A DNA stretch of 64,000 nt from Enterococcus wangshanyuanii. GTDB taxonomy: Bacteria; Bacillota; Bacilli; Lactobacillales; Enterococcaceae. Where the stretch lies: NCBI RefSeq assembly GCF_002197645.1, contig NZ_CP021874.1, positions 992,001 through 1,056,000 on the forward strand, given 5' to 3'. Below, piece by piece: positions 20,292-29,205 of the stretch (its first letter is position 1; every line of letters starts with the position of its first letter). The position numbers and the translations under genes are program-made. The notes beneath the pieces were generated by a model. It was given only the letters and a program-made list of their open reading frames with translations, did no database searches and was not told the DNA's origin.

Positions 20292-20993
20292 CTACCATTC
20301 TATCTCTGAAACTGGTTTAGGTTCATCATTGACTGTCATACTACGAACTTTAGCATCATTGATTCGAATGACCCGATCAGCCATTGGTGCGATTGCAGAG
20401 TTATGGGTAATAATGATCACTGTTGTTCCAGTGTTACGAGCTGTTTCCTGTAAAATAGTCAAAATTTGTTTTCCTGTCTCATAATCTAGTGCACCCGTCG
20501 GTTCATCGCAAAGCAATAATTTAGGACGCTTGGCGATCGCCCTTGCAATCGTTACCCTTTGTTGCTCTCCCCCTGATAATTGTGCGGGAAAATTATCCAA
20601 TCGTCCGCCTAGACCTACTGACTTCAAAACTTCTTCAGGATCAAGAGCATCAGACACGATTTGTGAAGCCAATTCTACATTTTCTTTCGTTGTTAAATTA
20701 GGGACTAAATTATAAAATTGGAAAACAAACCCTACATCATTGCGACGATAAGTAGTCAATTGTTTTTCGTTATATTTAGCGATATCTGTCCCATCAATGA
20801 TGATTTGTCCTTCATCACAAGAATCCATCCCCCCTAAAATATTAAGTACAGTAGATTTTCCTGCTCCGCTGGGACCTAAAATCACCGCGACTTCGCCTTT
20901 TTCTACTGAAAAATTGATCCCGTCATTTGCAGCGATCGTCGTATCTCCCATGTGATATCGTTTATATTCATTTATTACGTCAATATATGCCAT
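20292..20993 (-). CDS. ABC transporter ATP-binding protein (LolD/MacB type)
   Basis: A 233-residue ATPase with Walker A GPSGAGKS (40-47), signature LSGGEQQR, Walker [13 protein letters not shown] and switch His in IIITHN. This is the MacB/LolD subclass that partners FtsX permeases. The permease gene begins 9 bp downstream. The start is the ATG at 20993 with GAGGGG upstream. The in-frame extension to 21059 is not conserved in character. Confidence 0.94.
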   Translation of the reverse strand: MAYIDVINEYKRYHMGDTTIAANDGINFSVEKGEVAVILGPSGAGKSTVLNILGGMDSCDEGQIIIDGTDIAKYNEKQLTTYRRNDVGFVFQFYNLVPNLTTKENVELASQIVSDALDPEEVLKSVGLGGRLDNFPAQLSGGEQQRVTIARAIAKRPKLLLCDEPTGALDYETGKQILTILQETARNTGTTVIIITHNSAIAPMADRVIRINDAKVRSMTVNDEPKPVSEIEW

Positions 20994-21180
20994 TTTATTC
21001 AAATCCCCTCTCAAAGAAATTTTATCATAAGTAGTCAAACAAGTCCTCTGACAGATCAAATCTCTTTTTGATTTTTTCTTTTTTTTCCGTATAATAAGGA
21101 AATGGAATCAGATTGACATCATTCATACTGAATTGATTTTTCTATCGTTTCCACTTACAGTTATTGGTTAGGAGAAAAAG

Positions 21181-21849
21181 ATGGCAAGAAAAAAACAAAA
21201 GCCCCCATTTAGCCCTGCTGTTGTGCTTGTGGCGGTTTTAATCATTTTAGTTTTAGGTGTGTTTGGTGTTCAGGTGCCTGATAGCATTCAGGAAATTTTC
21301 GGCATCCACACACAGCAGGAAACAAAACCAAGTGTCCCTAATTCTTCAACCTCGACGAATCCAGGACCAAAAGAATTAGGTAAAGCAACCTTTTCAGCGG
21401 CTGAAATGACTGACAGTAAAAAAGGCTGGATCGACTACCATAAACTTGATTCGCTAGGACGCGCTACTGGGGCAGATGCTTTGCTAAAACCGGCAATGGT
21501 CAACACAGGAACAGCAGCCAATAAAGATGTTCGACCGCCTGGTTTTATTTCCGGCTTAGACCCATACAATCATTCTAGAGGTCATTTGATCGGTCGCCAA
21601 ATGGGCGGTTCAGGGGATGATGCCCGAAATTTAACGACACTATATCAGACTCCTGTGAACACTCCTTTTATGACAAAATATGAAAATCAGATCCGTCAAG
21701 CACTAGATAAAGGCGAAACTGTCCGTTATCGCGTTACCCCGATTTATGAGGGAACAGAGCTATTATGTAAAGAAATCGAACTTGAAGCAAAAGGGTTAAA
21801 CAAAAATACGACAGTAGATTTTCGCGTGTCGATTTTGAATGAAAAATGA
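21181..21849 (+). CDS. Membrane-anchored DNA/RNA non-specific endonuclease (EndA-like)
   Basis: A 222-residue protein with one N-terminal membrane anchor (12-30), a Ser/Thr/Pro-rich linker (48-66) and a beta-beta-alpha-metal nuclease domain. The catalytic motif is NHSRGHLIGR, with RGH at 133-135 (DRGH in classical members) and the metal ligand Asn at about 150 (DARNLTTLYQ). It resembles streptococcal EndA/NucA surface nucleases that degrade extracellular DNA. The first Asp of the usual DRGH is Ser here. It is followed after 19 bp by an unknown gene, possibly in the same transcript. Confidence 0.87.
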   Translation: MARKKQKPPFSPAVVLVAVLIILVLGVFGVQVPDSIQEIFGIHTQQETKPSVPNSSTSTNPGPKELGKATFSAAEMTDSKKGWIDYHKLDSLGRATGADALLKPAMVNTGTAANKDVRPPGFISGLDPYNHSRGHLIGRQMGGSGDDARNLTTLYQTPVNTPFMTKYENQIRQALDKGETVRYRVTPIYEGTELLCKEIELEAKGLNKNTTVDFRVSILNEK

Positions 21850-21868
21850 TTTATTTAGGAGGTACCCA

Positions 21869-22255
21869 ATGGATTTTCAGCTAATAAATGAACAGCTTAT
21901 AGAACGAACCCCTCATGAATTTTTAACAGCCGTCTTAGCGACTGAACAAGAAGAAGATACTTCCATTATTTTTAGTAGTAGTTTAGAAGAACAATTTGAA
22001 CAGGCTGTTGCATTTTTAAGCTCAGCTGAAACCTTGACTCTCGATGATCTAAAAGAATGGCAGGCAAATGAATTCCTGGTGGTTGCCCAAACGATCGACG
22101 GAGATTATATTGCTGGCACAAAGGAGCAAACCTTTATCATCCCTGTTTCATTATACACGTCTGATATTGAATCATTTGATCTGTTTCTGTCCGATTTTTT
22201 TATTGATTATTCTACTCAGAGGATTCATTCTTCTATATTGCCGATGTATCGTTGA
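21869..22255 (+). CDS. Conserved-looking protein of unknown function
   Basis: A 128-residue acidic soluble protein with no motif I recognise (MDFQLINEQLIERTPHEFL; SFDLFLSDFF near the end). A perfect TTAGGAGG stands before the ATG at 21869, so the longer frame from 21839 is rejected. It follows the nuclease gene by 19 bp and shares its terminator. An immunity or regulatory role for the nuclease is possible, but the sequence alone does not show it. Confidence 0.7.
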   Translation: MDFQLINEQLIERTPHEFLTAVLATEQEEDTSIIFSSSLEEQFEQAVAFLSSAETLTLDDLKEWQANEFLVVAQTIDGDYIAGTKEQTFIIPVSLYTSDIESFDLFLSDFFIDYSTQRIHSSILPMYR

Positions 22256-22271
22256 AAAAAGACAAACGTGT

Positions 22272-22412
22272 TTATTTAGAATTAGAAGCCGAGATAACAG
22301 TTTTATCTCGGCTTCTTGTTTTCCCTTCCTTACGGTCGGCAACGTTCTTACTATTGATGAAAGTGAAAACATTAATAGTAAAGTACAGCCGATCACCTTT
22401 TTTCAAGTTCAT
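22272..22412 (-). CDS. Possible small protein (46 residues)
   Basis: The start is well formed: GAGGAGG, 5 nt, ATG. The product, beginning MNLKKGDRLYFTINVF, is basic at the end. Its 3' third contains the hairpin that serves as terminator for the opposite strand, so the C-terminus may not be under protein selection. It lies in an otherwise gene-free 390-bp stretch. Confidence 0.3.
   Translation of the reverse strand: MNLKKGDRLYFTINVFTFINSKNVADRKEGKTRSRDKTVISASNSK
22284..22316 (+). terminator. Terminator of the nuclease gene pair
   Basis: A perfect 13-bp AGAAGCCGAGATA stem with a short loop, followed by TGTTTT on the plus strand. Confidence 0.75.
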
Positions 22413-22586
22413 TGTCGCCTCCTCACTTTTTTATTTTAACAGCAAAAAGAATAGATTAAATATAAAAATAAGAGGAGCTTAAGGACGAAATCCGATGAAA
22501 TTTTGTGAAAATATAACATAGAATTATGTTTATTAAAAAGAACAAAATCTATCTAATTAGATAAGATAGTTCCTTTATCGTGCAAA

Positions 22587-22637
22587 AAAAGAGTGATGTG
22601 AAAACTAAAAAAATTAGTTTTACATCACTCTCTTTTT
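22587..22637. terminator. Bidirectional terminator at nagA 3' end
   Basis: A long stem (GAGTGATGTGAAAACTAA and its near-complement) flanked by A7 and T7, so it works in both directions. It ends nagA on the minus strand. Confidence 0.88.
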
Positions 22638-22648
22638 TTCACAAAGTA

Positions 22649-23797
22649 CTAATTGCGGTATCTTTCGACTCCATCTAAATATGTTGCCGCTAGTTCCATC
22701 GTTGGTTCTAATACGATAAAGTCTGCATCTCGTCCTTTGGCAATCATCCCGCATTGATCATCGATTTTACAGCTGACTGCTGGTACTAATGTTGCCATCA
22801 TGATTGCTTGTTCTGGTGTAGCAATTTCCCAGTCAACAACATTCTTGATTGCTTCTTTGAGTTTCAAGATACTTCCAGCTAAATTACCAGATTCTAAACG
22901 GGCAGTCCCATCTTTGACCACAACAGGAAACTCACCTAAGTTGTAGTTGCCATCAGGCATACCGCCGGCCATCATACAGTCGGTAATTAATGCAACATGA
23001 TCGTGACCTGCTTTTTCCATCAAGATATCTGCTGCATTTGGATGTACATGATGTCCATCACAAATCAATTCAGAGAACACATGATTTAAAGACATCAATG
23101 CGCCAACCATTCCTGGTTCACGATGATTTAAGCCTCTCATCCCATTGTACGCGTGAACAAAAACACTAGCGCCGGCTTCAACAGCATCTGTTGCTTGTTC
23201 CAACGTTGCATCGCTGTGTCCTAAAGCAACAACGACTCCTTCATCTGTCACAGCTTTGACAAATTCTTTTACTCCGTTACGCTCAGGAGCAAGTGCGATC
23301 TTTTTGATCAACCCGCCGGAAGCTTCTTGCCATTCATTGAACGTATCTAAATCAGGATCACCAAAATAGCTAGGATTTTGCGCTCCTTTATGCTCTTCGG
23401 TAAAGAAAGGTCCTTCAAAATAGATGCCTTGTACTTTAGCACCAGGAACCTCTTGATAGACTTCTCCGATCGTTTGGGCGACATCTTTCAAACGCTCTTT
23501 ACTTGATGTCAATGTTGTCGGTAAAAATGATGTTACGCCGCAAGATAATAAGCCTTCTGACATTACTTTCAAGCCCTCAGCATCGTTATCCATGACATCG
23601 TGATTCATAAATCCATGGATATGTGTATCCACTAGTCCTGGAGCAATCCATTTTCCTTCTTCTTTGATCACTTTTGCATCTGATTCAGGTACTTCCTTAT
23701 AAAAATCTCCAAAAATGCCATCGGTAATTTCTAAATAGCCGGGTCCTTTTACATCACTTTTCAAAAAGAACTTTTCAGCAAAGATAAACGTTCTCAT
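22649..23797 (-). CDS. nagA: N-acetylglucosamine-6-phosphate deacetylase
   Basis: A 382-residue amidohydrolase that removes acetate from GlcNAc-6-phosphate, giving glucosamine-6-phosphate for glycolysis or wall synthesis. The metal-site motif is DTHIHG (H59, H61), with FEGPFF, GHSDAT, HAYNGMRGLNHREPG and ALITDCMMAGG following in family order. The second ATG (23797) is chosen because AAGG stands 6 nt before it and abuts the first one. A promoter and a NagR-like operator lie upstream. Confidence 0.95.
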   Translation of the reverse strand: MRTFIFAEKFFLKSDVKGPGYLEITDGIFGDFYKEVPESDAKVIKEEGKWIAPGLVDTHIHGFMNHDVMDNDAEGLKVMSEGLLSCGVTSFLPTTLTSSKERLKDVAQTIGEVYQEVPGAKVQGIYFEGPFFTEEHKGAQNPSYFGDPDLDTFNEWQEASGGLIKKIALAPERNGVKEFVKAVTDEGVVVALGHSDATLEQATDAVEAGASVFVHAYNGMRGLNHREPGMVGALMSLNHVFSELICDGHHVHPNAADILMEKAGHDHVALITDCMMAGGMPDGNYNLGEFPVVVKDGTARLESGNLAGSILKLKEAIKNVVDWEIATPEQAIMMATLVPAVSCKIDDQCGMIAKGRDADFIVLEPTMELAATYLDGVERYRN

Positions 23798-23830
23798 CTT
23801 CATCCTTCTTTCTCATTTTTTTCTACTTTA

Positions 23831-23873
23831 AAAGTACTCTTAAAATCAGTATAAGTCAAGAATGGTGTAGACC
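23831..23873 (-). promoter_or_regulatory. nagA promoter with NagR-like operator
   Basis: The minus strand has TTGACT, 17 bp, TACTTT (23831-23859). Directly upstream of the -35, at 23863-23873, is TGGTGTAGACC, which matches the GGTNTAGACC core of GntR-type NagR/DasR operators. Repression by NagR relieved by GlcNAc-6-P or GlcN-6-P is inferred. Confidence 0.5.
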
Positions 23874-23901
23874 TTTTATCAAAAAACTTACCCTGTCTTT
23901 G

Positions 23902-24729
23902 TTAGATTTTAATGGTTTCAATATGTCGGATTTGATCAGACAATGCCTCGTATTCTTTCGCTTTATCAATAATTCCTTTGGCCAGCATCAATTGACTCTT
24001 CAATTGAAACAGCTCGCTTAAATAGTAATAGCTGTTTCTGTAGCGAGACCAGACGATCCCTTGATCGATGTAGATTTGTGCATCATCCAAACGCCCCTGA
24101 TCTTTTAAAAATTTTGCGTAATTATAGAATATTTTTGTCAGTTCAGCATTTACCCGTTCATTTGGTAATTTATGAAAATAGTGAATACTGAGCTTTAAAT
24201 ATTTTTCAGCTTCAGTTGTTTTGCCTATACTGCCATAAGTACTGCCGATACAGCTGATCACCTGAATTTCAAAATCAGATAGATTATCTTTATTTGATTG
24301 GTACGTATAAGATAATCCTTTTTTCAGATCGAAGATCGCCTGCTCATAATTATTGTGAAGATAAAATTTACAACTACCTAAATAATAATAATAGCGCTGC
24401 CAATCCGTATCTAAATGAAGACGATCTTCGATTTTGGTCGCCTCCATGTAATCCATGATTTTGCTGTATTCTTTATGACGAAAATAATCAGCGATTTTTT
24501 CAAACATTTGAGTTAGCAGCCGAACGTCATCTGATTTAAACTGCATAATTTGATCGATCGTCACCCCTAAACGCTGGCAAAGCTGCTGCATCACAACAAC
24601 ATTCGGTAATTCTTCGTTATTTTCGATTCTGCTTAATACGCTCTGTGAGCAAATATCTTCTGATAACATTTTTTGTGTTAATTTTCGATTCTTACGAATT
24701 TCTTTAATAACAGCTCCAAAAGAATCCAT
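23902..24729 (-). CDS. XRE-family regulator with TPR domain (Rgg/PlcR-like)
   Basis: A 275-residue protein. Residues about 6-62 form an XRE helix-turn-helix (IREIRKNRKLTQKMLSE-like core; SQSVLSRIENNEELP). The rest is a helical TPR-like repeat region (repeated YLKLSIHYFHKLPNE-type units). This architecture is that of Rgg/PlcR/RNPP-type regulators, many of which bind short peptide pheromones. No obvious pheromone gene was seen beside it. It is divergent from a small gene at 24922 with a 14-bp palindrome between them. Confidence 0.85.
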   Translation of the reverse strand: MDSFGAVIKEIRKNRKLTQKMLSEDICSQSVLSRIENNEELPNVVVMQQLCQRLGVTIDQIMQFKSDDVRLLTQMFEKIADYFRHKEYSKIMDYMEATKIEDRLHLDTDWQRYYYYLGSCKFYLHNNYEQAIFDLKKGLSYTYQSNKDNLSDFEIQVISCIGSTYGSIGKTTEAEKYLKLSIHYFHKLPNERVNAELTKIFYNYAKFLKDQGRLDDAQIYIDQGIVWSRYRNSYYYLSELFQLKSQLMLAKGIIDKAKEYEALSDQIRHIETIKI

Positions 24730-24802
24730 TTCTTCACTCCTATGCCTATTTTAATTATCATAAACAATTAAAAATGCATCGTTTGATAAAAAAAAGGAAA
24801 AT

Positions 24803-24816
24803 ATGCGAATTCGCAT
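24803..24816. repeat. Perfect 14-bp palindrome in divergent promoter region
   Basis: ATGCGAATTCGCAT is fully self-complementary and lies between the XRE-TPR gene and the 58-residue gene. It is a natural candidate operator for the regulator, but binding is only inferred. Confidence 0.5.
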
Positions 24817-24921
24817 TATGTATTTATTGTACTTTATTGCATAATATACTGCAAGAACATTACCTAACACTAGACCAAGACGATTTAAAAATTTTACTTT
24901 GTAAATAAGGAGTGTTTACTC

Positions 24922-25098
24922 ATGGAGCAGGAGAAACGAATTAGCTTTAGCTGGGAAAAAAATAGTTATCTAGGCTACGTTGAAAAAGAATATGAAAATG
25001 CATATCTTGTTGTTGTTTCAGATCCAAGTCCAGACATGGAAGAAAAATATACAAATCGAATGGTAATTAGTAAAAAAGATTGCCGTGCCACAGACTGA
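24922..25098 (+). CDS. Small protein, possibly DUF2187-like (58 residues)
   Basis: Start ATG with AAGGAG 8 nt upstream. The product begins MEQEKRISFSWEKNSYLGY and contains VEKEYENAYLVVV and NRMVISKKDC. The order of an FxW strand, a GYVEKxYENS-like segment and a VISKK end recalls DUF2187 proteins (small beta-barrels of unknown function), which I judge likely but not certain. It has no signal peptide, so it is not an obvious pheromone precursor for the divergent XRE-TPR regulator. Confidence 0.7.
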   Translation: MEQEKRISFSWEKNSYLGYVEKEYENAYLVVVSDPSPDMEEKYTNRMVISKKDCRATD

Positions 25099-25126
25099 TC
25101 TTATTCTTGTTACGATAATCTTCATT

Positions 25127-25169
25127 AAAAAGCGGTTCAAAACTCTAATTCGTTTTGAGCCGCTTTTTT
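25127..25169. terminator. Bidirectional terminator
   Basis: An AAAAAGCGGTTCAAAAC stem (one G:T pair) with its complement and a T6 run lies between the convergent small gene and the aminotransferase gene. Confidence 0.88.
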
Positions 25170-25184
25170 GTTGAATCAATTGTT

Positions 25185-26402
25185 TTATTTTTGTTTATAG
25201 GTGCTTAAGAATGTCCGCATCTTTTCTGTGGTCAATTTCAAGTCTTCCATTTTTGGTAAATAAACGATCCTAAAGTGGTCTGGCTGTGTCCAGTTAAAGC
25301 CCCCGCCATGGACCAATAAGATATGATGCTCATGAAGAAAATCCAGTACAAATTTTTCGTCATCGTAAATATCGAAACGCGCAGTATCGATTTTAGGAAA
25401 GATATAAAATGCTGCTTTTGGCTTCACAGCTGAAAGTCCAGGAATGTCATTGATCGCATTGTAAATATACTCTCTTTGTTCATAAACACGACCACCAGGT
25501 AAGAGTAACTCATCCACACTTTGATAACCACCTAATGCTGTTTGGATGATTTGCTGAGACAAGACATTTGAGCACAAGCGCATCGATGCCAACATATTCA
25601 ATCCTTCAATATAACCTTTCACATGTTTTTTATTTCCGCTCAGCACCATCCAGCCGCAACGGAAGCCAGCGACCCGATGTGATTTAGATAAGCCGTTTAA
25701 GGTGACTACAAAAAGATCTGGAGCTAATGTTGCGATCGGAATATGAGTCAAACCATCCATGACCAAACGATCATAAATTTCATCAGAAAAGATGATCAAG
25801 TCATTTTGTCTTGCGATTTCTACGATCTGCTCTAAGATTTCTTTTGGATATAAAGCTCCTGTCGGATTGTTGGGGTTGATCAGCACGATGGCTTTTGTAT
25901 TTGACGTAACTTTTGACTTGATATCGTCAATATCCGGGTTCCACTCTGCTTGCTCATCACAAATATAATGAACTGGATTGCCTCCTGCTAATGAAACAGA
26001 TGCTGTCCATAAAGGATAATCCGGCATTGGGACTAAAACTTCATCGCCATTGTTCAATAAGCCCTGCATACACATTGTAATCAATTCACTGACACCATTT
26101 CCCGTATAGATATCATTGATCGTTACATTAGGAAAGCCTTTGACCTGACAGTATTGCTCGATCGCTTTTCTTGCTGAGAAAATTCCTTTTGAATCAGAAT
26201 AGCCTTCTGAATTTCTGACATTTGTGATCATGTCGCGCACGACTTCGTTGGGTGCATCAAAACCAAACGGGGCGGGATTACCGGTATTAAGTTTTAAAAT
26301 GCGGATACCTTCTTCCTGCATTCTGTCAGCTTCTTCTAGAACTGGACCACGTACGTCATAACTGACACCATCTAGTTTCTTGGACTTTTCGAAATTTCTC
26401 AT
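25185..26402 (-). CDS. Pyridoxal-phosphate aminotransferase, alanine type (AlaA/YfbQ-like)
   Basis: A 405-residue fold-type I class I/II aminotransferase. Seen are the N-terminal KLNTGNPAPFGF, the cofactor segment NGVSELI, the VLINPNNPTGA loop, FSDEIYDRL, the PLP lysine in LNGLSKSHRVAGFRCGW (about residue 237) and the C-terminal carboxylate-binding Arg in HFRIVYLP. This pattern is that of glutamate-pyruvate (alanine) aminotransferases. The substrate is inferred from that resemblance. The ATG has GAGGGAG upstream. Confidence 0.9.
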   Translation of the reverse strand: MRNFEKSKKLDGVSYDVRGPVLEEADRMQEEGIRILKLNTGNPAPFGFDAPNEVVRDMITNVRNSEGYSDSKGIFSARKAIEQYCQVKGFPNVTINDIYTGNGVSELITMCMQGLLNNGDEVLVPMPDYPLWTASVSLAGGNPVHYICDEQAEWNPDIDDIKSKVTSNTKAIVLINPNNPTGALYPKEILEQIVEIARQNDLIIFSDEIYDRLVMDGLTHIPIATLAPDLFVVTLNGLSKSHRVAGFRCGWMVLSGNKKHVKGYIEGLNMLASMRLCSNVLSQQIIQTALGGYQSVDELLLPGGRVYEQREYIYNAINDIPGLSAVKPKAAFYIFPKIDTARFDIYDDEKFVLDFLHEHHILLVHGGGFNWTQPDHFRIVYLPKMEDLKLTTEKMRTFLSTYKQK

Positions 26403-26520
26403 ACTGTCTCCCTCATTTTCAAAAAATTTATATCTTTAAAGTTACGCCACTCAGAAAAAAAAAGCAATGAAAAATTGGAAATTTTCTAAAAAATTTTTCT
26501 TTTTTGATTCTTTACTATAA

Positions 26521-26565
26521 AAAAATGTTTGAGACTCTCTCTTGCGACAGTCTCAAACATTTTTT
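26521..26565. terminator. Bidirectional terminator after the alpha-glucosidase gene
   Basis: A 15-16 bp AAAATGTTTGAGAC stem with A and T runs on both sides, downstream of the minus-strand glucosidase gene. Confidence 0.85.
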
Positions 26566-26644
26566 GAACGAATCATAAAAGCCGGATAATTCTTTTGACA
26601 CCTCAGATTTAAGCGTTAGTGCTTAGCTTCAATTTGATTCTTCA

Positions 26645-28300
26645 TTAGTCTATTTTGTATTTATAAACTCTGGCTTCATAAGGCGCAAAGAGTGTGTGTT
26701 GATGGATTTCATAGTCGTTTAAATTAGACAATAAAAGTGTCCACTCTTCAATTCGCACATTTTCTGGTAAATCTGCTGAGGCAAATTCCTTCGACAGATT
26801 GATGATCACAACATAGCGCTCTTGTTCTAAACGACGCCCATAGACAAACAGCTGCGGATGCTCAGGTAGGTAAAGTGTATAACTGCCGTAAATCAGCGCA
26901 TCTGTTTGATTTCTTAGTTTAATGACTTCTTTATAAAAATTCAAGATCGAATCTGGATCATTGGTTTCATCCAGTACATTGATTTCCTGCTTATTCGGAT
27001 TGATTTTAAGCCACGGCTCTCGTTTTGAAAAACCTGCAAATTCTTCTGCTGTCCACTGCATCGGTGTTCTCGCATTATCACGTGAAGTTCTGCGGATCAC
27101 GGCCATTGCAGTTTCTTCATCCAGTCCAGTTTGCAGCATGTCATAATAGAAGTTCTTCGTATCTACCGCATCAATATCCTCGATCGAGCGAAACGGCATA
27201 TTAGTCATTCCGATTTCCTGTCCTTGATAAATGAACGGTGTACCCTGCAATAGCATAAACGTGAGCGCTAGAGCCTTCGCAGAGGACTTCCAAAAGACTG
27301 TTTCTTCACTCCCAAAATTAGAGACAGAACGAGGAATGTCATGATTTTCCATATAAAGTGCATTCCAGCCTCGGCCATTCGCTAACGCTTCTTGCCACAG
27401 AGTCAGCGCCTTTTTGAAATGAATGACATCCAAACGCTCCTCCTCGTTTCGGTTCCAAAGAGAAATATGGTCAAATTCAAACAACATATTGAAGTATCCT
27501 GCCTCTTCTCCTACCCATTGGTATGCTTCTTTCGCACTGACACCATTGGCTTCTCCTACAGTCAAAATGTCACGCTTTTTAAAAATGTCACGCAGTTCTT
27601 CCAGGTGCCTTTCAATACCGGAGACATTTTTATACGGTGCATGAGGATCCTCACCAGAGATTGTTTCAAGTGGCGCTTTTTTTATGTGAGAAATCGCATC
27701 TACTCTAAAGCCATCGATTCCCTTATCGAGCCACCAATCGATCATTGAAAACAGCTCTCGTTTCACACGAGGATTTTCCCAATTCAAGTCTGGTTGTTCT
27801 TTTGCAAAAACATGGAGATAATACTGCTTCGTATGTTCATCATATTCCCAGGCCGAACCGCCAAAAATCGACACCCAGTCATTTGGCGGCCCATCGATCG
27901 TGCCATCAGCCCAAATATAATAGTCTCTGTAATCATCTTTGAGCGAAGAACGCGACTCTAAAAACCACGAATGTTGGTTGGATGTATGATTGATCACTAG
28001 ATCCATAATGACTTTGATCCCTAATTCATGAGCTTCTTCTAATAGTAGTTCAAACTCCTCCATTGTCCCAAAAGTTGAAAGGATTTTTTGATAATCGCTG
28101 ATATCATAACCGTTATCTACATTAGGTGATTCATAAATAGGGGTGATCCAAATAAAACCGATCCCGAGGTCTTTCAAATAGTCGAGTTTTGAGCGAATGC
28201 CATTTAAATCACCAATACCGTCATTTGTCGTATCCATAAAGCTTCTTGGATAAATCTGGTAACCAACCGCCTCTTTCCACCATGCTCGTCTGATTGTCAT
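26645..28300 (-). CDS. GH13 alpha-glucosidase (oligo-1,6-glucosidase/MalL type)
   Basis: A 551-residue cytoplasmic glycoside hydrolase of family 13. It has the N-terminal AVGYQIYPRSFMDTTNDGIGD, region I DLVINHTS, region II GIDGFRVDAI with the nucleophile Asp (about 197), region III LTVGEANG with the acid/base Glu (about 255) and region IV MENHDIPRS. It probably hydrolyses isomaltose-, sucrose- or trehalose-like alpha-glucosides. The exact specificity cannot be read. The start is the ATG after AAGGTGAGG. No adjacent PTS or regulator gene was seen. Confidence 0.92.
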   Translation of the reverse strand: MTIRRAWWKEAVGYQIYPRSFMDTTNDGIGDLNGIRSKLDYLKDLGIGFIWITPIYESPNVDNGYDISDYQKILSTFGTMEEFELLLEEAHELGIKVIMDLVINHTSNQHSWFLESRSSLKDDYRDYYIWADGTIDGPPNDWVSIFGGSAWEYDEHTKQYYLHVFAKEQPDLNWENPRVKRELFSMIDWWLDKGIDGFRVDAISHIKKAPLETISGEDPHAPYKNVSGIERHLEELRDIFKKRDILTVGEANGVSAKEAYQWVGEEAGYFNMLFEFDHISLWNRNEEERLDVIHFKKALTLWQEALANGRGWNALYMENHDIPRSVSNFGSEETVFWKSSAKALALTFMLLQGTPFIYQGQEIGMTNMPFRSIEDIDAVDTKNFYYDMLQTGLDEETAMAVIRRTSRDNARTPMQWTAEEFAGFSKREPWLKINPNKQEINVLDETNDPDSILNFYKEVIKLRNQTDALIYGSYTLYLPEHPQLFVYGRRLEQERYVVIINLSKEFASADLPENVRIEEWTLLLSNLNDYEIHQHTLFAPYEARVYKYKID

Positions 28301-28349
28301 TTGCCTCACCTTCGCTTCTTTGTTTTCTTACATTATATAGGATATTAGG

Positions 28350-28386
28350 AAAAAGCGTATGAGAGATGCCCATACGCTTTTTTTAT
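28350..28386. terminator. Bidirectional terminator
   Basis: An AAAAAGCGTATG stem with 9-nt loop and T7 on the other side. It serves the minus-strand gene region around 28.35 kb. Confidence 0.82.
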
Positions 28387-28407
28387 CTATGCACTACTCG
28401 TTCTATT

Positions 28408-29064
28408 CTAGTCGATTGGCGTTAAATCAATTGCATAAGAAGTTAACAAATCAAAATACAAATCATTATTTAATGAGATATAATAAGTTTTTCCTGTTTC
28501 TAAATGAAGTGTGCTTTCAAAGTAAACTACATCTCCAGCTTTTCCCATCTCGCTAAAGCCAATATTCAGCATCTCTTCCTCATCACTGGAAAGTCTAAAG
28601 TTTCCACTTCCACCTGCATTAGAAAGTAGCGTCAAGTTTAGTAAATATTCATTACTTACAGCGGTAAATTTCATTTGCTCAACATCATAGGCATGATCAA
28701 ATTGCCCTAGAATAGACACATTACTTTCGATTTGTTTATACTCGCCCCAATCTGGAAATTCATCTACTTTGACTTCAGAATAGATTTTTTTCCCTTCAAT
28801 TTCATAAGCAATTCTAGCTGAGCCTTCTCCATTTGATGTAACTACACCTTCATGATCAATTGAAAAGCTAGGTGTATCATCCAAAAGAACCCACTTTTCT
28901 CCTGGTAATTGATAGGAATCTCCAACATGATCCAAAGTAAAATGTTTTGAATGCTCTCCGACATTTGTTCCACCCCAAGAGCTACCTAAAACATTCTTTC
29001 CAATAAACAAACCTCCAACTAACATGACTGCACCAAATACACTAACACTAATAGCCTTTTTCAT
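28408..29064 (-). CDS. Secreted or surface protein of unknown function
   Basis: A 218-residue protein with an N-terminal signal or anchor segment (KKAISVSVFGAVMLVGGLFIG, no lipobox Cys). A short Ig-like stretch follows (FSIDHEGVVTSNGEGSARIAYEI, as in bacterial Ig-like folds). The C-terminal half is beta-rich (LNLTLLSNAGGSGNFRL). I do not recognise the family. GAGGG stands ahead of the ATG. It is the last host gene before the prophage attachment remnant and may be accessory. Confidence 0.7.
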   Translation of the reverse strand: MKKAISVSVFGAVMLVGGLFIGKNVLGSSWGGTNVGEHSKHFTLDHVGDSYQLPGEKWVLLDDTPSFSIDHEGVVTSNGEGSARIAYEIEGKKIYSEVKVDEFPDWGEYKQIESNVSILGQFDHAYDVEQMKFTAVSNEYLLNLTLLSNAGGSGNFRLSSDEEEMLNIGFSEMGKAGDVVYFESTLHLETGKTYYISLNNDLYFDLLTSYAIDLTPID

Positions 29065-29170
29065 CTCTATCCCTCGCTTTCTTATTGCAAGTTAATTGTA
29101 TCACAAGAAACTTATAAATACCTTTATGATCAAAATAATAACCAATAATATTAGCGTTTTTTAAATGACT

Positions 29171-29196
29171 AAAAATAAAAAAGGCATCTCTGCCTT
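29171..29196 (-). terminator. Terminator downstream of the tRNA-Leu remnant
   Basis: An AAGGCA/TGCCTT hairpin followed on the minus strand by TTTTTATTTTT, right after the tRNA 3' end. It is the original terminator of the tRNA gene. Confidence 0.75.
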
Positions 29197-29205
29197 CTAA
29201 AATAA

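Noticed and set aside
22068..22482. Overlapping plus-strand frames near the terminator
   Set aside because: They are shadow frames of the 128-residue gene and the hairpin region. None has a ribosome site.
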